NCBI RefSeq assembly: GCF_030285625.1
Contig: NZ_CP127294.1
Coordinates: 6,666,001 to 6,730,000, forward strand
DNA from: Amycolatopsis sp. 2-15
GTDB lineage: Bacteria > Actinomycetota > Actinomycetes > Mycobacteriales > Pseudonocardiaceae
Direction of reading: 5' to 3'
DNA: 64,000 nt
The notes below the pieces were generated by a model. That model worked only from the letters and a program-made list of their open reading frames with translations, did not search any database and was not told where the DNA came from. This document shows, piece by piece, positions 26,418 through 34,653 of the stretch. How positions within the stretch are numbered: the first letter of the stretch is position 1; each line of letters starts with the position of its first letter. The position numbers and the translations under genes are program-made.

Positions 26418-27128
26418 TCAGCGCCCGGTGCTGCCTCCGACCACGGCGTCGCTGTCCCCCGCCTTCTTGCCTCGGCCGGTCTTCTTCTTCGGCGGCGGCG
26501 GCACGATGCCCTTGAGGTCGCCGCCGTTCTCGTTCACCCGCAACACGAACGGCCGGGTCTCGGTGTAGCGGACCACCGACACCGACGCCGGGTCCACCAC
26601 GATGCGCTGGAACGCGTCGAGGTGCTGGCCAAGGGCGTCGGCCAGCACCGCCTTGATCACGTCGCCGTGGCTGCAGGCGATCCACACGGCGTGGTCGCCG
26701 TGCTCGGCCGTGATGCGGGCATCGTGGGCGCGGATCGCCGCCACCGCGCGGGCCTGCATCGCGGCCAGGCCCTCACCGCCGGGGAACACCGCCGCCGACG
26801 GGTGGGACTGGACCACCCGCCACAGCGGCTCCTTGACCAGCGTCTTCAGCTCGCGACCGGTCCACTCGCCGTAGTCCACTTCGGACAGGCGCGGCTCCAC
26901 GGTCTTGTCCAGACCCAGCGCGGTCGCCAACGGCGTCACCGTCTGCTTGCACCGCAACATCGGCGACACCACCAGCTCGGCGACCGGCACGTCGCCCAGC
27001 CGCTCGACCAGCTTCTCGGCCTGCGTGCGGCCGGTGTCGTCGAGACCGACCTTCGGCGTGCGCCCCGCCAGGACGCCGGACCCGTTCGCGGTGGACTTCC
27101 CGTGCCGCAGCAAGATGACCGTACTCAC
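26418..27128 (-). CDS. Histidine phosphatase family protein (MSMEG_4193-like)
   Basis: The 236-residue product carries the phosphohistidine motif ILLRHGKSTANG at the N-terminus and the second catalytic His in WIACSHGDVIKAVLADALG. SEVDYGEWTGREL and PGGEGLAAMQARAVAAI match the phosphoglycerate-mutase-like branch. The C-terminal tail is a Pro/Lys-rich stretch (GIVPPPPKKKTGRGKK), common in actinobacterial members. The start is GTG. The substrate is not predictable. Its upstream region is a repeat-rich 304-base intergenic block shared with the divergent glycosyltransferase gene. Confidence 0.88.
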   Translation of the reverse strand: MSTVILLRHGKSTANGSGVLAGRTPKVGLDDTGRTQAEKLVERLGDVPVAELVVSPMLRCKQTVTPLATALGLDKTVEPRLSEVDYGEWTGRELKTLVKEPLWRVVQSHPSAAVFPGGEGLAAMQARAVAAIRAHDARITAEHGDHAVWIACSHGDVIKAVLADALGQHLDAFQRIVVDPASVSVVRYTETRPFVLRVNENGGDLKGIVPPPPKKKTGRGKKAGDSDAVVGGSTGR

Positions 27129-27173
27129 CAGTTCACCCTAACTGTGTTTTTGGCCCCGGCTCCGCCAGGGCGT

Positions 27174-27266
27174 GCGAGATCGCCTTTGAGCCGGCTTCCG
27201 GATGGGGCGGTCGGATCGGCCGGGGGCCGATCGCACCGCCCCATCCGGAAGCCGGCGCGATCTCGC
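27174..27266. repeat. Long interrupted inverted repeat (93 bases)
   Basis: Three nested perfect arms form one long hairpin: GCGAGATCGC (27174-27183) with GCGATCTCGC (27257-27266); a 22-base arm at 27190-27211 (starts GCCGGCTTCC) with its complement at 27235-27256; and GATCGGCC (27214-27221) with GGCCGATC (27225-27232). It lies in the gap between the divergent phosphatase and glycosyltransferase genes. It is not a terminator by position; it looks like a mobile or REP-like intergenic element. Confidence 0.85.
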
Positions 27267-27269
27267 GGC

Positions 27270-27389
27270 GGGGTCGCCTTGGGGTGGGTCAGGGTGTTGC
27301 CTGTCGGGAACCTGCGGTCCGGATGGGGCGGGGTCGCCTTGAGGTGGGGCGGGGTGTTGCCTGTTGGGAACCTGCCGTTTGGGTGGCGT
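27270..27389 (+). repeat. Two tandem 60-base repeats
   Basis: Units 27270-27329 and 27330-27389 both begin GGGGTCGCCTTG and share GGTGTTGCCTGT and GGGAACCTGC at the same offsets, an exact 60-base period with scattered mismatches. They directly follow the long inverted repeat. Together these two elements fill most of the 304-base gap 27129-27432, in which I see no real gene; the short open frames on the minus strand merely translate the repeats. Confidence 0.82.
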
Positions 27390-27432
27390 TCCCGGGGGTG
27401 TGAGGTGGGTGTCATCGGTTTGGATCAGCCGA

Positions 27433-28674
27433 ATGACGTCCACGCAGAGCGCGGGATCTTCGTTGCGGGTCCTCGTCGTGACCGAGTCGTACCCGCCGCA
27501 GGTCAACGGGGTCGCGCACACCGCGTCGCGGGCCGCGGAGCACCTTGCGCGCCGCGGGCATTCGCCGCTGGTGGTGGCGCCGACCGCGCCGATCGCGCTG
27601 CGGACGGTCACGGTGGCCGACAGCGGGGACTCGCCGGTGGTGCGGGCACCCGCACTGTCGTGGCCGGGTTACCCCGACGTGCGCATGGCGCTGCCGACCG
27701 GCGTGGTGGGCCGCGCCATCGCCGCGCACCGGCCCGATGTCGTGCACCTGTCGAGTCCGTTGCTACTCGGCGCGCACGCCGTGCGGGCGGCCCTGAAGCG
27801 GCGGGTGCCGATCGTGGCGGTGTACGAGACGGACGTCGCCGCCTACTGCCGGTCCTACGCGCCCCGGGTGCCGGGCGGCGCGAAGTACGTGTGGCGCCGG
27901 CTGCGCGGGATCCACGGGCCGGCCGACCGCACGATCGTCTCGTCCAGCGCGTCGAAGCTGGCGCTGGAGGAGCAGGGCATCCCGCGCATCCACCTGCTCC
28001 CCCACGGCGTCGACGCCGTGCGCTTCGACCCGCGGCACCGGGATCCGGAGCTGCACCGCCGGCTCGCGCCGAACGGCGAGGTCCTCGTCGGGTACGTCGG
28101 CCGCCTGGCGCCGGACAAGCACGTCGAGCTGCTGCGCGGCGTCTGCGGCCTGCCGGGGGTGCGGGTGGTCGTCGTCGGCGACGGCCCGAACGGCCCCCGG
28201 CTCAGGGCGGCGCTGCCCGACGCGACGTTCCTGGGCATGCGCGTCGGCGACGAGCTCGCACGCATCTACGCGTCACTCGACGTCTTCGCGCACACCGGGC
28301 CCTTCGAGACCTTCGGCCTCACCGTCCAGGAGGCGATGGCCAGCGGTCTTCCGGTGGTCGCGCCCGCGGCCGGCGGCCCGCTCGACCTCGTCGAGCACGG
28401 GCGAACAGGTTTCCTCGTGCCCCCGCTCGACGAGACCGCGCTGCGCGACGCCGTCCGCCACCTCGTCGAGTCGCCCGCGCAACGCGCCGCCTTCGGCGCT
28501 GCCGCGCGGGCCTTCGCGCTCCGCCACACCTGGGAAGCCGCCGGCGACTGCCTGATCAGCCACTACCGCCAGGTCCTCGACGAACGCGCTCAGCTCGCCA
28601 CAGGTCCGGCGTTCGGGTCGAGCACTCCGCCGATGATCAGCCCGAACAGCAGCAGGCCGAGCACGATCCGGTAG
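27433..28674 (+). CDS. GT4 family glycosyltransferase (mannosyltransferase MgtA-like)
   Basis: The 413-residue protein is a GT-B glycosyltransferase. The N-terminal acceptor domain begins [28 protein letters not shown], close to actinobacterial GDP-mannose-dependent mannosyltransferases of lipoglycan synthesis. The donor domain has [26 protein letters not shown], and the nucleotide-sugar signature [30 protein letters not shown] with its E-x7-E pair. It probably adds mannose to a membrane glycolipid. The last 85 bases overlap, in antisense, the 3' end of uppP; the tail after LATGPAFGS may be an extension beyond the conserved domain. Confidence 0.86.
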   Translation: MTSTQSAGSSLRVLVVTESYPPQVNGVAHTASRAAEHLARRGHSPLVVAPTAPIALRTVTVADSGDSPVVRAPALSWPGYPDVRMALPTGVVGRAIAAHRPDVVHLSSPLLLGAHAVRAALKRRVPIVAVYETDVAAYCRSYAPRVPGGAKYVWRRLRGIHGPADRTIVSSSASKLALEEQGIPRIHLLPHGVDAVRFDPRHRDPELHRRLAPNGEVLVGYVGRLAPDKHVELLRGVCGLPGVRVVVVGDGPNGPRLRAALPDATFLGMRVGDELARIYASLDVFAHTGPFETFGLTVQEAMASGLPVVAPAAGGPLDLVEHGRTGFLVPPLDETALRDAVRHLVESPAQRAAFGAAARAFALRHTWEAAGDCLISHYRQVLDERAQLATGPAFGSSTPPMISPNSSRPSTIR

Positions 28675-29432
28675 ATCACGAACGGCACGAAGCTCTTGCG
28701 CTTGATGTAGGACATCAGCCACGCGATCACCACGTACCCGACGCCGAAGGCCACCAGCGTGGCCAGGATCGTGGGCCCCCACTGGGCGGTCTCGCCGTTC
28801 TTGCCGATGTCGGTGAGCTTGTACAGGCCCGAGCCGAACACGGCCGGCAGCGCCAGCAGGAACGAGTACTCCGCGGCGTCGGCGCGGGTGTAGCCCATGA
28901 GCAGGCCGGCGCTGGTAGTGCCGCCGGAGCGCGAGACGCCCGGGATCAGGGCCAGGGCTTGCGCGAAGCCGAAGCCGAGGCCGTGCGGCACGGTGAGGTG
29001 GTCGAGCGAGCGCCGCTGCGAGCCCACGCGGTCGGCGATGAGCAGGATCACGCCGAACACGATCAGCGTCGACGCGGTGATCCGCAGGTCGCGGAAGGCC
29101 TCGTCGATCTGGTCCTGCAGCAGGAGGCCGAGCACGACGATGGGGATCGAGCCGACGATGATCAGCCAGCCGAGCCGCGCGTCGGGGTCCTGGCGCCAGC
29201 TGCGGCGGTAGAGCGAGAAGAACCAGGCCTGCAGGATGCGGCCGATCTTCTTCCCGAAGTACAGGATCACCGCGAGCTCGGTGCCGATCTGCGTCACGGC
29301 CGTGAACGCCGCGCCCGGGTCGTCCCAGCCGACGAGCGCGGCCACGATCCGCAGGTGCGCGCTGGAGGAGATGGGCAGGAACTCCGTGAGCCCCTGCACC
29401 AGCCCCAGCACCAGTGCTTCGAACCACCCCAT
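28590..29432 (-). CDS. uppP: Undecaprenyl-diphosphatase
   Basis: The 280-residue polytopic membrane protein has the BacA/UppP signatures: [19 protein letters not shown] near the N-terminus (Glu-rich motif) and [22 protein letters not shown] in the second half, where the catalytic Ser/Arg lie. About eight membrane helices can be traced. It removes phosphate from undecaprenyl diphosphate to recycle the lipid carrier of cell-wall synthesis and can give bacitracin resistance. Its ATG overlaps the stop of the LLM oxidoreductase gene (TGATG), so the two are translationally coupled. Confidence 0.94.
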   Translation of the reverse strand: MGWFEALVLGLVQGLTEFLPISSSAHLRIVAALVGWDDPGAAFTAVTQIGTELAVILYFGKKIGRILQAWFFSLYRRSWRQDPDARLGWLIIVGSIPIVVLGLLLQDQIDEAFRDLRITASTLIVFGVILLIADRVGSQRRSLDHLTVPHGLGFGFAQALALIPGVSRSGGTTSAGLLMGYTRADAAEYSFLLALPAVFGSGLYKLTDIGKNGETAQWGPTILATLVAFGVGYVVIAWLMSYIKRKSFVPFVIYRIVLGLLLFGLIIGGVLDPNAGPVAS

Positions 29433-30469
29433 CAGGCCACTCCCGCCAGCTCGATCGCTTCCACGGCGGTCCGCAGGGCCGCCTCGAATCCCGCAGACTC
29501 CCCGTACGGAGTCACGGACAACGTAGTCACGCCCGCCTTCGCGAACTCCGCCATGCGCTCGGCGATCCGCTCCCGCGGGCCGAGCAGCGACGTCGCGTCG
29601 AGGAACTCCAGCGGCACGGCCGCCTGAGCCCCCTCGTAGTCGCGGGCGAGGTAGCGCTCCTGAACCTCGGCCGCCTCCGCCTCGAACCCCATCCGCACGG
29701 CGAGGCGGTTGTAGAAGTTCTGCTTCCGGCTGCCCATCCCGCCCACGTAGAGGGCGGCGTGGGCGCGCACGGCGTCGGCGCACTCGCGCCAGTCGTCGCC
29801 GACCACGAGCGGCACCGACGGGGCGATGTCGAACCCGTCGAGTGAACGCCCGGCCGCTTCGGCGCCGGCGCGGATGTGCGACAGCTGCTCGCCGGCGTGC
29901 TCGGGCGAGAAGAACACCGGCAGCCAGCCGTCGGCCATCTCACCGGTGAGCTCGAGGTTCTTCGGCCCGATCGCGGCGAGGTACACCGGCACCTGCTTGC
30001 GCTCGGGCCGGAAGGTCAGGCCCAGCGCGAGCCCGGGCCCGTCGGGCAGCGGCAGCTCGAAGTGCTCGCCGCTGAACCGCACGCGGCGCCGCGACTGCAC
30101 GGCCCGGACGATCTCGACGTACTCGCGGGTGCGGCCCACCGGGTCGGCGAACCGCACGCCGTGCCAGCCCTCCGACACCTGCGGGCCCGAGACACCCAGG
30201 CCGAGCCGGAAGCGCCCTCCCGAGAGCGTGTCGAGCGTGGCGGCGGTCATGCCCGTCATCGCCGGCGTCCGCGCCGGGATCTGCAGCACGGCACTGCCGA
30301 CGTCGATCCGCGCAGTCCGCGCGGCGATCCAGGTGAGCATCGTCACGGCGTCGGAGCCGTAGGCCTCGGCCGCCCACACCACCGAGTACCCGAGTTCGTC
30401 CGCTTTCCCGGCCAGGGCCAGGTTCGCGGAGTTGTCCCCGGTGCCCCAGTAACCGAGGTTGAGTCCCAT
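29432..30469 (-). CDS. LLM class F420-dependent oxidoreductase
   Basis: The 345-residue protein is a luciferase-like monooxygenase-fold enzyme: [13 protein letters not shown], then [69 protein letters not shown], and [23 protein letters not shown]. These are typical of F420-dependent reductases of Actinobacteria. The substrate is unknown. It is coupled to uppP by a one-base overlap, which hints at, but does not prove, a role in polyprenyl or cell-wall lipid metabolism. ATG 30469 was chosen because homologues start at MGLNLGYWG. Confidence 0.88.
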   Translation of the reverse strand: MGLNLGYWGTGDNSANLALAGKADELGYSVVWAAEAYGSDAVTMLTWIAARTARIDVGSAVLQIPARTPAMTGMTAATLDTLSGGRFRLGLGVSGPQVSEGWHGVRFADPVGRTREYVEIVRAVQSRRRVRFSGEHFELPLPDGPGLALGLTFRPERKQVPVYLAAIGPKNLELTGEMADGWLPVFFSPEHAGEQLSHIRAGAEAAGRSLDGFDIAPSVPLVVGDDWRECADAVRAHAALYVGGMGSRKQNFYNRLAVRMGFEAEAAEVQERYLARDYEGAQAAVPLEFLDATSLLGPRERIAERMAEFAKAGVTTLSVTPYGESAGFEAALRTAVEAIELAGVA

Positions 30470-30598
30470 TCGCACGGCCGGAAACGTACCGAGAGCACGA
30501 CTCGCGCCGTGCCCTGGGTGCACCGACAGGGTGGCCGGCCGCGACACGGCGTCACCTTGGTCAAGTTCGGGCCGGGCCGACGGCTAGGCTCGGTGGTC

Positions 30599-31567
30599 GT
30601 GGAAAAGCGACAGCTCGGCCGGTCGGGACTGCGGGTCTCGCGCCTGGCGCTCGGCACGATGACGTGGGGCGGCGACACCGACGCCGAGGAGGCGGCCAGC
30701 CAGCTCGTCGCGTTCGTCGACGCCGGCGGCACCCTCGTGGACACCGCGGACATCTACGCCGAGGGCGAGGCCGAACGAGTGCTCGGGAGCCTGCTGGGCG
30801 ACCTCGTGCCCCGCGACGACGTGGTGGTGGCCACGAAGGCCGTCGCGCGGCGCACCGAAGGCCCCTTCGGCGGTGGGGCTTCCCGGGGCGCGCTGCTGAG
30901 CGCGCTCGACGGCTCGCTGCGCCGGCTCGGCACCGACCACCTCGACCTGTGGCAGCTGCACGCGTGGGACGCGGGTGTGCCGATCGAGGAGACCCTCTCG
31001 GCCCTGGAGTACGCGGTGACCAGCGGGAAGGTCCGCTACGTCGGCGTCTCCAACTACGCGGGCTGGCAGCTCGCCACGGCTGCCTCGCACGCGAGCGCGG
31101 TGGCGCCGATCGTGTCCTGCCAGTACGAATACTCGCTGCTGGAGCGCGGGGTCGACCGCGAAGCCGCGCCGGCCGCGCTGCACCACGGCGTCGGGCTGCT
31201 GCCCTGGGCGCCGCTGGGCCGCGGCGTGCTGACCGGTAAGTACCGCACCGGCACGCCGGCCGACTCGCGTGGCGCGTCCAGCGAGTTCGCCGGGTACGTG
31301 GAGCACCACCGCACGGACCGCGCGGCGCGGATCGTGCAGGCCGTGGCCACGGCCGCCGACGGGCTCGGCACCTCGCCGCTGGTCGTCGCGCTGGCCTGGG
31401 TGCGCGACCGGCCGGGGGTGGTGGCGCCGGTCGTCGGCGCCCGCGACACCGGCCAGCTGACGGGTTCGCTGGCGGCGGAGGAGCTCACGCTCCCGCCCGC
31501 GATCCGCAGCGCGCTCGACGACGTGAGCTGCGTTGAGGTGGGCTACCCCGAGCGGGGACCGAAATGA
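30599..31567 (+). CDS. Aldo/keto reductase
   Basis: The 322-residue enzyme has the AKR (beta/alpha)8 pattern: EKRQLGRSGLRVSRLALGTMTWG, the catalytic Asp/Tyr in LVDTADIYAEGEAERVLG, catalytic Lys in VVVATKAV, and the conserved SNYAGWQLATAA and QYEYSLLERGVDREAAPAA segments. The C-terminal part (TSPLVVALAWVRDRPGVVAPVVGARDTGQL) binds NADPH. It reduces aldehydes or ketones; natural substrate unknown. Start GTG at 30599. It ends 99 bases before the start of a lipoprotein gene and may be co-transcribed with it. Confidence 0.9.
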   Translation: MEKRQLGRSGLRVSRLALGTMTWGGDTDAEEAASQLVAFVDAGGTLVDTADIYAEGEAERVLGSLLGDLVPRDDVVVATKAVARRTEGPFGGGASRGALLSALDGSLRRLGTDHLDLWQLHAWDAGVPIEETLSALEYAVTSGKVRYVGVSNYAGWQLATAASHASAVAPIVSCQYEYSLLERGVDREAAPAALHHGVGLLPWAPLGRGVLTGKYRTGTPADSRGASSEFAGYVEHHRTDRAARIVQAVATAADGLGTSPLVVALAWVRDRPGVVAPVVGARDTGQLTGSLAAEELTLPPAIRSALDDVSCVEVGYPERGPK

Positions 31568-31665
31568 GACGCAGGTGTCTGTTGGATGACGCACACGTGA
31601 CGGCACGGGAATCGTGGGGGATGCTGGTGAGGACACCTCGCCGAGGGACAACTGGAGGCTTCAAG

Positions 31666-32682
31666 GTGCGTCGGCTCACCGCCGCGTCGCGGATCGCGAT
31701 TCCGCTGGTCGGTGCCCTCGCGCTCTCGGCCTGCTCGGCGTCGGGCCAGGACAACACCGACTCCCTGCAGGTGGTGGCGAACCCGGTGGCCGTGAAGCCG
31801 GCGGTCTCCCCCGCCGTCACGACCAAGCCCTCCGGCCAGGTGCTCGCGACGCCCGCCGTGTCGGCGATGGCGACCGACGAGAAGACCCGCACCCTGGCGG
31901 TCGCGGTCACGCAGCCGCCGTCGATTCTCGTCTACGACCTCGACTCGCTGAGCACCCCCCGGGCCACCGTCCCCCTGCCCGCGCCGGCCGAATCGCTGAC
32001 GACCTCCGGCGGCCAGGCGATCGCGAGCATCCCGACCAAGGGCGAGCTCGCCAAGATCGCGCTGCCCGGCGGGCAGCTGACCACGCAACCGGTGGCGGGA
32101 CAGCCGACCGCCGGTGTGGCCGACGGGCCCGACACGATCGTGGCCGTGCGCGACCGAAAGGCCGTGGAGGTCCTGGCCCACGGCGCGGTCACCAAGACCA
32201 TCACCGGCCAGCTCTACAGTGCCGACGACGTCGTGGACACCGGGCAGGGCGTGGTCGTGCTCGACCGCCTGCGCACCGCGGTGTTCAGCGTCGACGTGAA
32301 CGCGGGGACGATGGGCGAGGGCCTGCGCGCCGGCGACGGCGCCGCCAACGCCACCAGCGACTCCTACGGGCGCGTGCTGGTCACCGACGCCCGCGCGGGC
32401 GCGCTGCTCGCGTTTTCCGTCGGCCCGCTGATCCTGCGGCAGCGCTACCCGGTGCCGGGCGGGATCTACGGCATCGCCTACGACCACCAGCGCAACCTGG
32501 CCTGGGTCACCCTGACCGGGCAGAACCAAGTGGTGGGCTTTGACGTCCGTGGCGGCGAGCCCACCGAGAAGTACCGATTCCCGACCGTGCGCCAGCCGAA
32601 CTCGGTGAGCGTCGACGACCGGAGCGGCCGAGTGCTCGTCGGCTCGGCCGCAGGAGAAGGGACCCAGGTGATCCAGCCATGA
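31666..32682 (+). CDS. Predicted lipoprotein with beta-propeller-like repeats
   Basis: The 338-residue product has a lipoprotein signal VRRLTAASRIAIPLVGALALSAC, with the lipobox LSAC and Cys at about residue 22. The rest consists of repeated four-strand units (ILVYDLDSLSTPRATVPL, SYGRVLVTDARAGALLAF, RNLAWVTLTGQNQVVGFDV, SVSVDDRSGRVLVGSA) like NHL or YncE beta-propellers. It should sit on the outer face of the membrane. GTG 31666 is preceded by GGAGG. The stop overlaps the DUF5703 gene start (ATGA), a pairing that suggests linked function. The ligand is unknown. Confidence 0.8.
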   Translation: MRRLTAASRIAIPLVGALALSACSASGQDNTDSLQVVANPVAVKPAVSPAVTTKPSGQVLATPAVSAMATDEKTRTLAVAVTQPPSILVYDLDSLSTPRATVPLPAPAESLTTSGGQAIASIPTKGELAKIALPGGQLTTQPVAGQPTAGVADGPDTIVAVRDRKAVEVLAHGAVTKTITGQLYSADDVVDTGQGVVVLDRLRTAVFSVDVNAGTMGEGLRAGDGAANATSDSYGRVLVTDARAGALLAFSVGPLILRQRYPVPGGIYGIAYDHQRNLAWVTLTGQNQVVGFDVRGGEPTEKYRFPTVRQPNSVSVDDRSGRVLVGSAAGEGTQVIQP

Positions 32683-32903
32683 CGACGGTCGACGAGGCGG
32701 TGGTCGAAGGGGATTGGGAGTACCGCCGCCTGCGCCTGCCCCCGGGTGTGTCCCGGCGCGCGGCGGCGATCCAGCTCTCGATCCACGCCGAGTTCGCCGG
32801 CTGGGAGCTGCGCACAGTGCGGCTCTACGCCGACGGCACCCGGCGGGTCTGGTTGCGGCGCAAGCGCACCGCCGCCGACCGCCTGCCCGGGCTCGCCACG
32901 TAA
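32679..32903 (+). CDS. DUF5703 family protein
   Basis: This 74-residue protein matches the small actinobacterial DUF5703 family: EGDWEYRRLRLPPGVSRRAAAIQLSIHAEFAGWELRTVRLYADGTRRVWLRRK. It has no signal or membrane segment. It overlaps the lipoprotein gene by four bases (ATGA) and is translated with it. The short, basic, beta-alpha-beta-like sequence gives no direct function. The co-translation with an exported propeller protein is the main clue. Confidence 0.83.
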   Translation: MTTVDEAVVEGDWEYRRLRLPPGVSRRAAAIQLSIHAEFAGWELRTVRLYADGTRRVWLRRKRTAADRLPGLAT

Positions 32904-32954
32904 AGCAGCCGGACTGGCCCGGGTTCGGCTGAGTGCGGCGTGCGTGGGCTGCCG

Positions 32955-33228
32955 GGATCTTGCCGCCACCAATTCCGGCAACTCCACGGATGGCATCGCG
33001 CGGACCCGTGAATCCGTGGCCGACACGGTGGCCCGCGCCGGTACAGGCGACCTCGGACGCCAGCAGTTCTCGTTCCCTGGCACCGACGAAGCTGTTGCTC
33101 ACGATGCCGGTTCGACAGCGCGGCCGCAGCCTGCGGGCGTCCTCCGCGAGACCGAGCCCAGCCTCCCACCGCCGGTCGACACCGAGGTCCGGCGCGATCT
33201 CCAGCACGTCACCGATGTCGAACACCAC
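32955..33228 (-). pseudogene. Remnant of HAD-superfamily hydrolase
   Basis: Starting at GTG 33228 the frame reads MVFDIGDVLEIAPDLGVDRRWEAGLGL, the N-terminus of a HAD-IA hydrolase with the DxD-like motif I reduced to a single Asp as in some members. It then jumps to RRLRPRCRTGIVSNSFVGARERE, which belongs about 60 residues later and carries the motif II Ser. After another jump a segment HRVGHGFTGPRDAIRGVAG resembles the family C-terminus. The cap domain and motifs III and IV are gone, and no proper stop follows: the frame runs open far past the family end. These are internal deletions without frame loss, so I read it as a decayed gene. The C-terminal boundary is approximate. Confidence 0.65.
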
Positions 33229-33283
33229 CGCGAATCACCTTGGTCACGGAGCTACCGACCGACTGGCGAACCCGGGGCCCGGC

Positions 33284-34030
33284 TCAGGCGGTGAGCCGCC
33301 CGAGCCACTCCTGCCAGCTCCGCTCGTCGCCGGCCTCGGTCGAGAACACGTGGTGGCAGGCGATGAGCGGGCCGCGGAAGCCCTGCAGGAAGCAGTACAG
33401 CGCGTCGGACGTGCGTACGCCCACCGTCTTCGGGTTCACGGCGTACACGACGCCTTCGACGGCCCGGCCCGCCAGCTCGACGCGCACGCGGTCGCCCTCC
33501 CCGGGCCGGCCCGGCAGCCCCAGCTCGGCGCCGAGCGCCGCCCACAGCCGGTCCCAGTCGGACACCGGCGGGCCGAAAACCGTGACCGGCGTAGCCGTGC
33601 GGCCGGCGAAGTACGTGACGTACTCGGCGAGGTTGCGGAAGAACAGCGCGCCGCCGGCGGCCATCGCCTCGAACTCGTCCGCCCAGTCGTCGCCGGGCAG
33701 GAACCCGCTGGTGACGGCGCGGAGCACCGAGCTGCCGCCGTCGCGGCCCTCGATCAGGAACTCGTAAGCGACCCGCCGCCCGTCGGGCTCGGTCTCCGTG
33801 CCGTACCCGAGCCGCTCCAGCGGATCCCACGCGGTGATCGCCAGCTCCGGCTCGTAATCCGCGAACGAACCGCGCACGACACCGCCGAGGCCACCTGCGA
33901 CCTCGTTGCGGCCCATGTACCACGAGTCGATTCCGGGTCCGCTCGCGATCGCCGCCCAGATCTGTTCCGGGGTGGCGGCCACCTCGGCCGACTCCGAGAG
34001 CTCGAACTCTTTCCCGGTGAACTCCGCCAC
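33284..34030 (-). CDS. SRPBCC (START-like) domain protein
   Basis: The 248-residue product begins with an AHSA1-like SRPBCC domain: ELSESAEVAATPEQIWAAIASGPGIDSWYMGRNEV, with further strands to about residue 145 (WADEFEAMAAGGALFFRNLAEYV). The second part (about 150-248) is less familiar and may be a second smaller ligand-binding domain. It lacks a signal peptide. It starts at GTG one base after the stop of an ArsR-family gene, a pairing seen often in actinomycetes; the regulator probably controls it. Ligand unknown. Confidence 0.82.
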   Translation of the reverse strand: MAEFTGKEFELSESAEVAATPEQIWAAIASGPGIDSWYMGRNEVAGGLGGVVRGSFADYEPELAITAWDPLERLGYGTETEPDGRRVAYEFLIEGRDGGSSVLRAVTSGFLPGDDWADEFEAMAAGGALFFRNLAEYVTYFAGRTATPVTVFGPPVSDWDRLWAALGAELGLPGRPGEGDRVRVELAGRAVEGVVYAVNPKTVGVRTSDALYCFLQGFRGPLIACHHVFSTEAGDERSWQEWLGRLTA

Positions 34031-34031
34031 C

Positions 34032-34622
34032 TCAGGCCTCCTCGTCCGGCACGCTGGGGTGCACGGCCACGACCACGCGGTGCGCGCGCCCGTTCTCCGC
34101 TCCCTCGTCGTGGTACTTCCCCACCAGGGTCGTCACGGCCACCGCGAGTTCCTCGGCGAACGCGGCCCGGTCCGCCGCCGAGGCGAAGCGCACCTCGCCG
34201 TCGAGCGCGAACGTCGCGACGCGCTTGCGCGCCTTGGCGGCACCCGTGATCAGGATCCCGACGTCGCGCACCAGCCGGCCCGCCACGGCGAGCAGCCAGC
34301 GCGCCGACAGCCGGTCGGGCGACTGCGCCGGGTCCGGCTGCACCGCCGCCAGCGCCGACGGCGAGATGACGTAGGACGCCGCGGTCGCGCGCATCATGCG
34401 CTCGGTGACGTTGCCCTTGCGCCGCTCTTCCACCAGCTCCACCAGCCCGTGCTTCTCCAGCGCGCGCAGGTGGTAGTTGACCTTCTGGCGGGGCAGGTCG
34501 ACGCGGGCCGCGAGCATGGTCGCCGACGCCGGCTCCGCCAGCTCGGCCAGCAGCCGGGCGCGGACCGGGTCGAGTGACACCTCGGCCGCGGCCGCGTCCT
34601 CGATCACCGCAACGGGAAACAT
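34032..34622 (-). CDS. ArsR-family winged-helix regulator
   Basis: A 196-residue regulator with an N-terminal winged helix: VSLDPVRARLLAELAEPASATMLAARVDLPRQKVNYHLRALEKHGLVELVEERRKGNVTERMM. The C-terminal half is helical and may bind a ligand. ATG 34622 (MFPVAVIEDA) is the first sensible start. It is followed after one base by the SRPBCC gene, so the pair is co-translated. In similar pairs the ArsR member represses the operon. No obvious metal-binding cysteines are present, so metal sensing is unlikely. Confidence 0.85.
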   Translation of the reverse strand: MFPVAVIEDAAAAEVSLDPVRARLLAELAEPASATMLAARVDLPRQKVNYHLRALEKHGLVELVEERRKGNVTERMMRATAASYVISPSALAAVQPDPAQSPDRLSARWLLAVAGRLVRDVGILITGAAKARKRVATFALDGEVRFASAADRAAFAEELAVAVTTLVGKYHDEGAENGRAHRVVVAVHPSVPDEEA

Positions 34623-34653
34623 GCGCCCATCGTGCTTCCGAAAAATGAAGTTG

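Noticed and set aside
27125..27611. Small minus-strand open frames with FPTGNTPPH-like repeats
   Set aside because: They translate the 60-base tandem repeats and the inverted repeat. No ribosome site or conserved domain is seen.
24207..29627. A 1806-codon open frame on the plus strand
   Set aside because: It is a shadow across the M3 peptidase, phosphatase, glycosyltransferase and uppP genes. The product is rich in Arg, His and Val with no domain, as expected for an antisense or off-frame reading of GC-rich genes.
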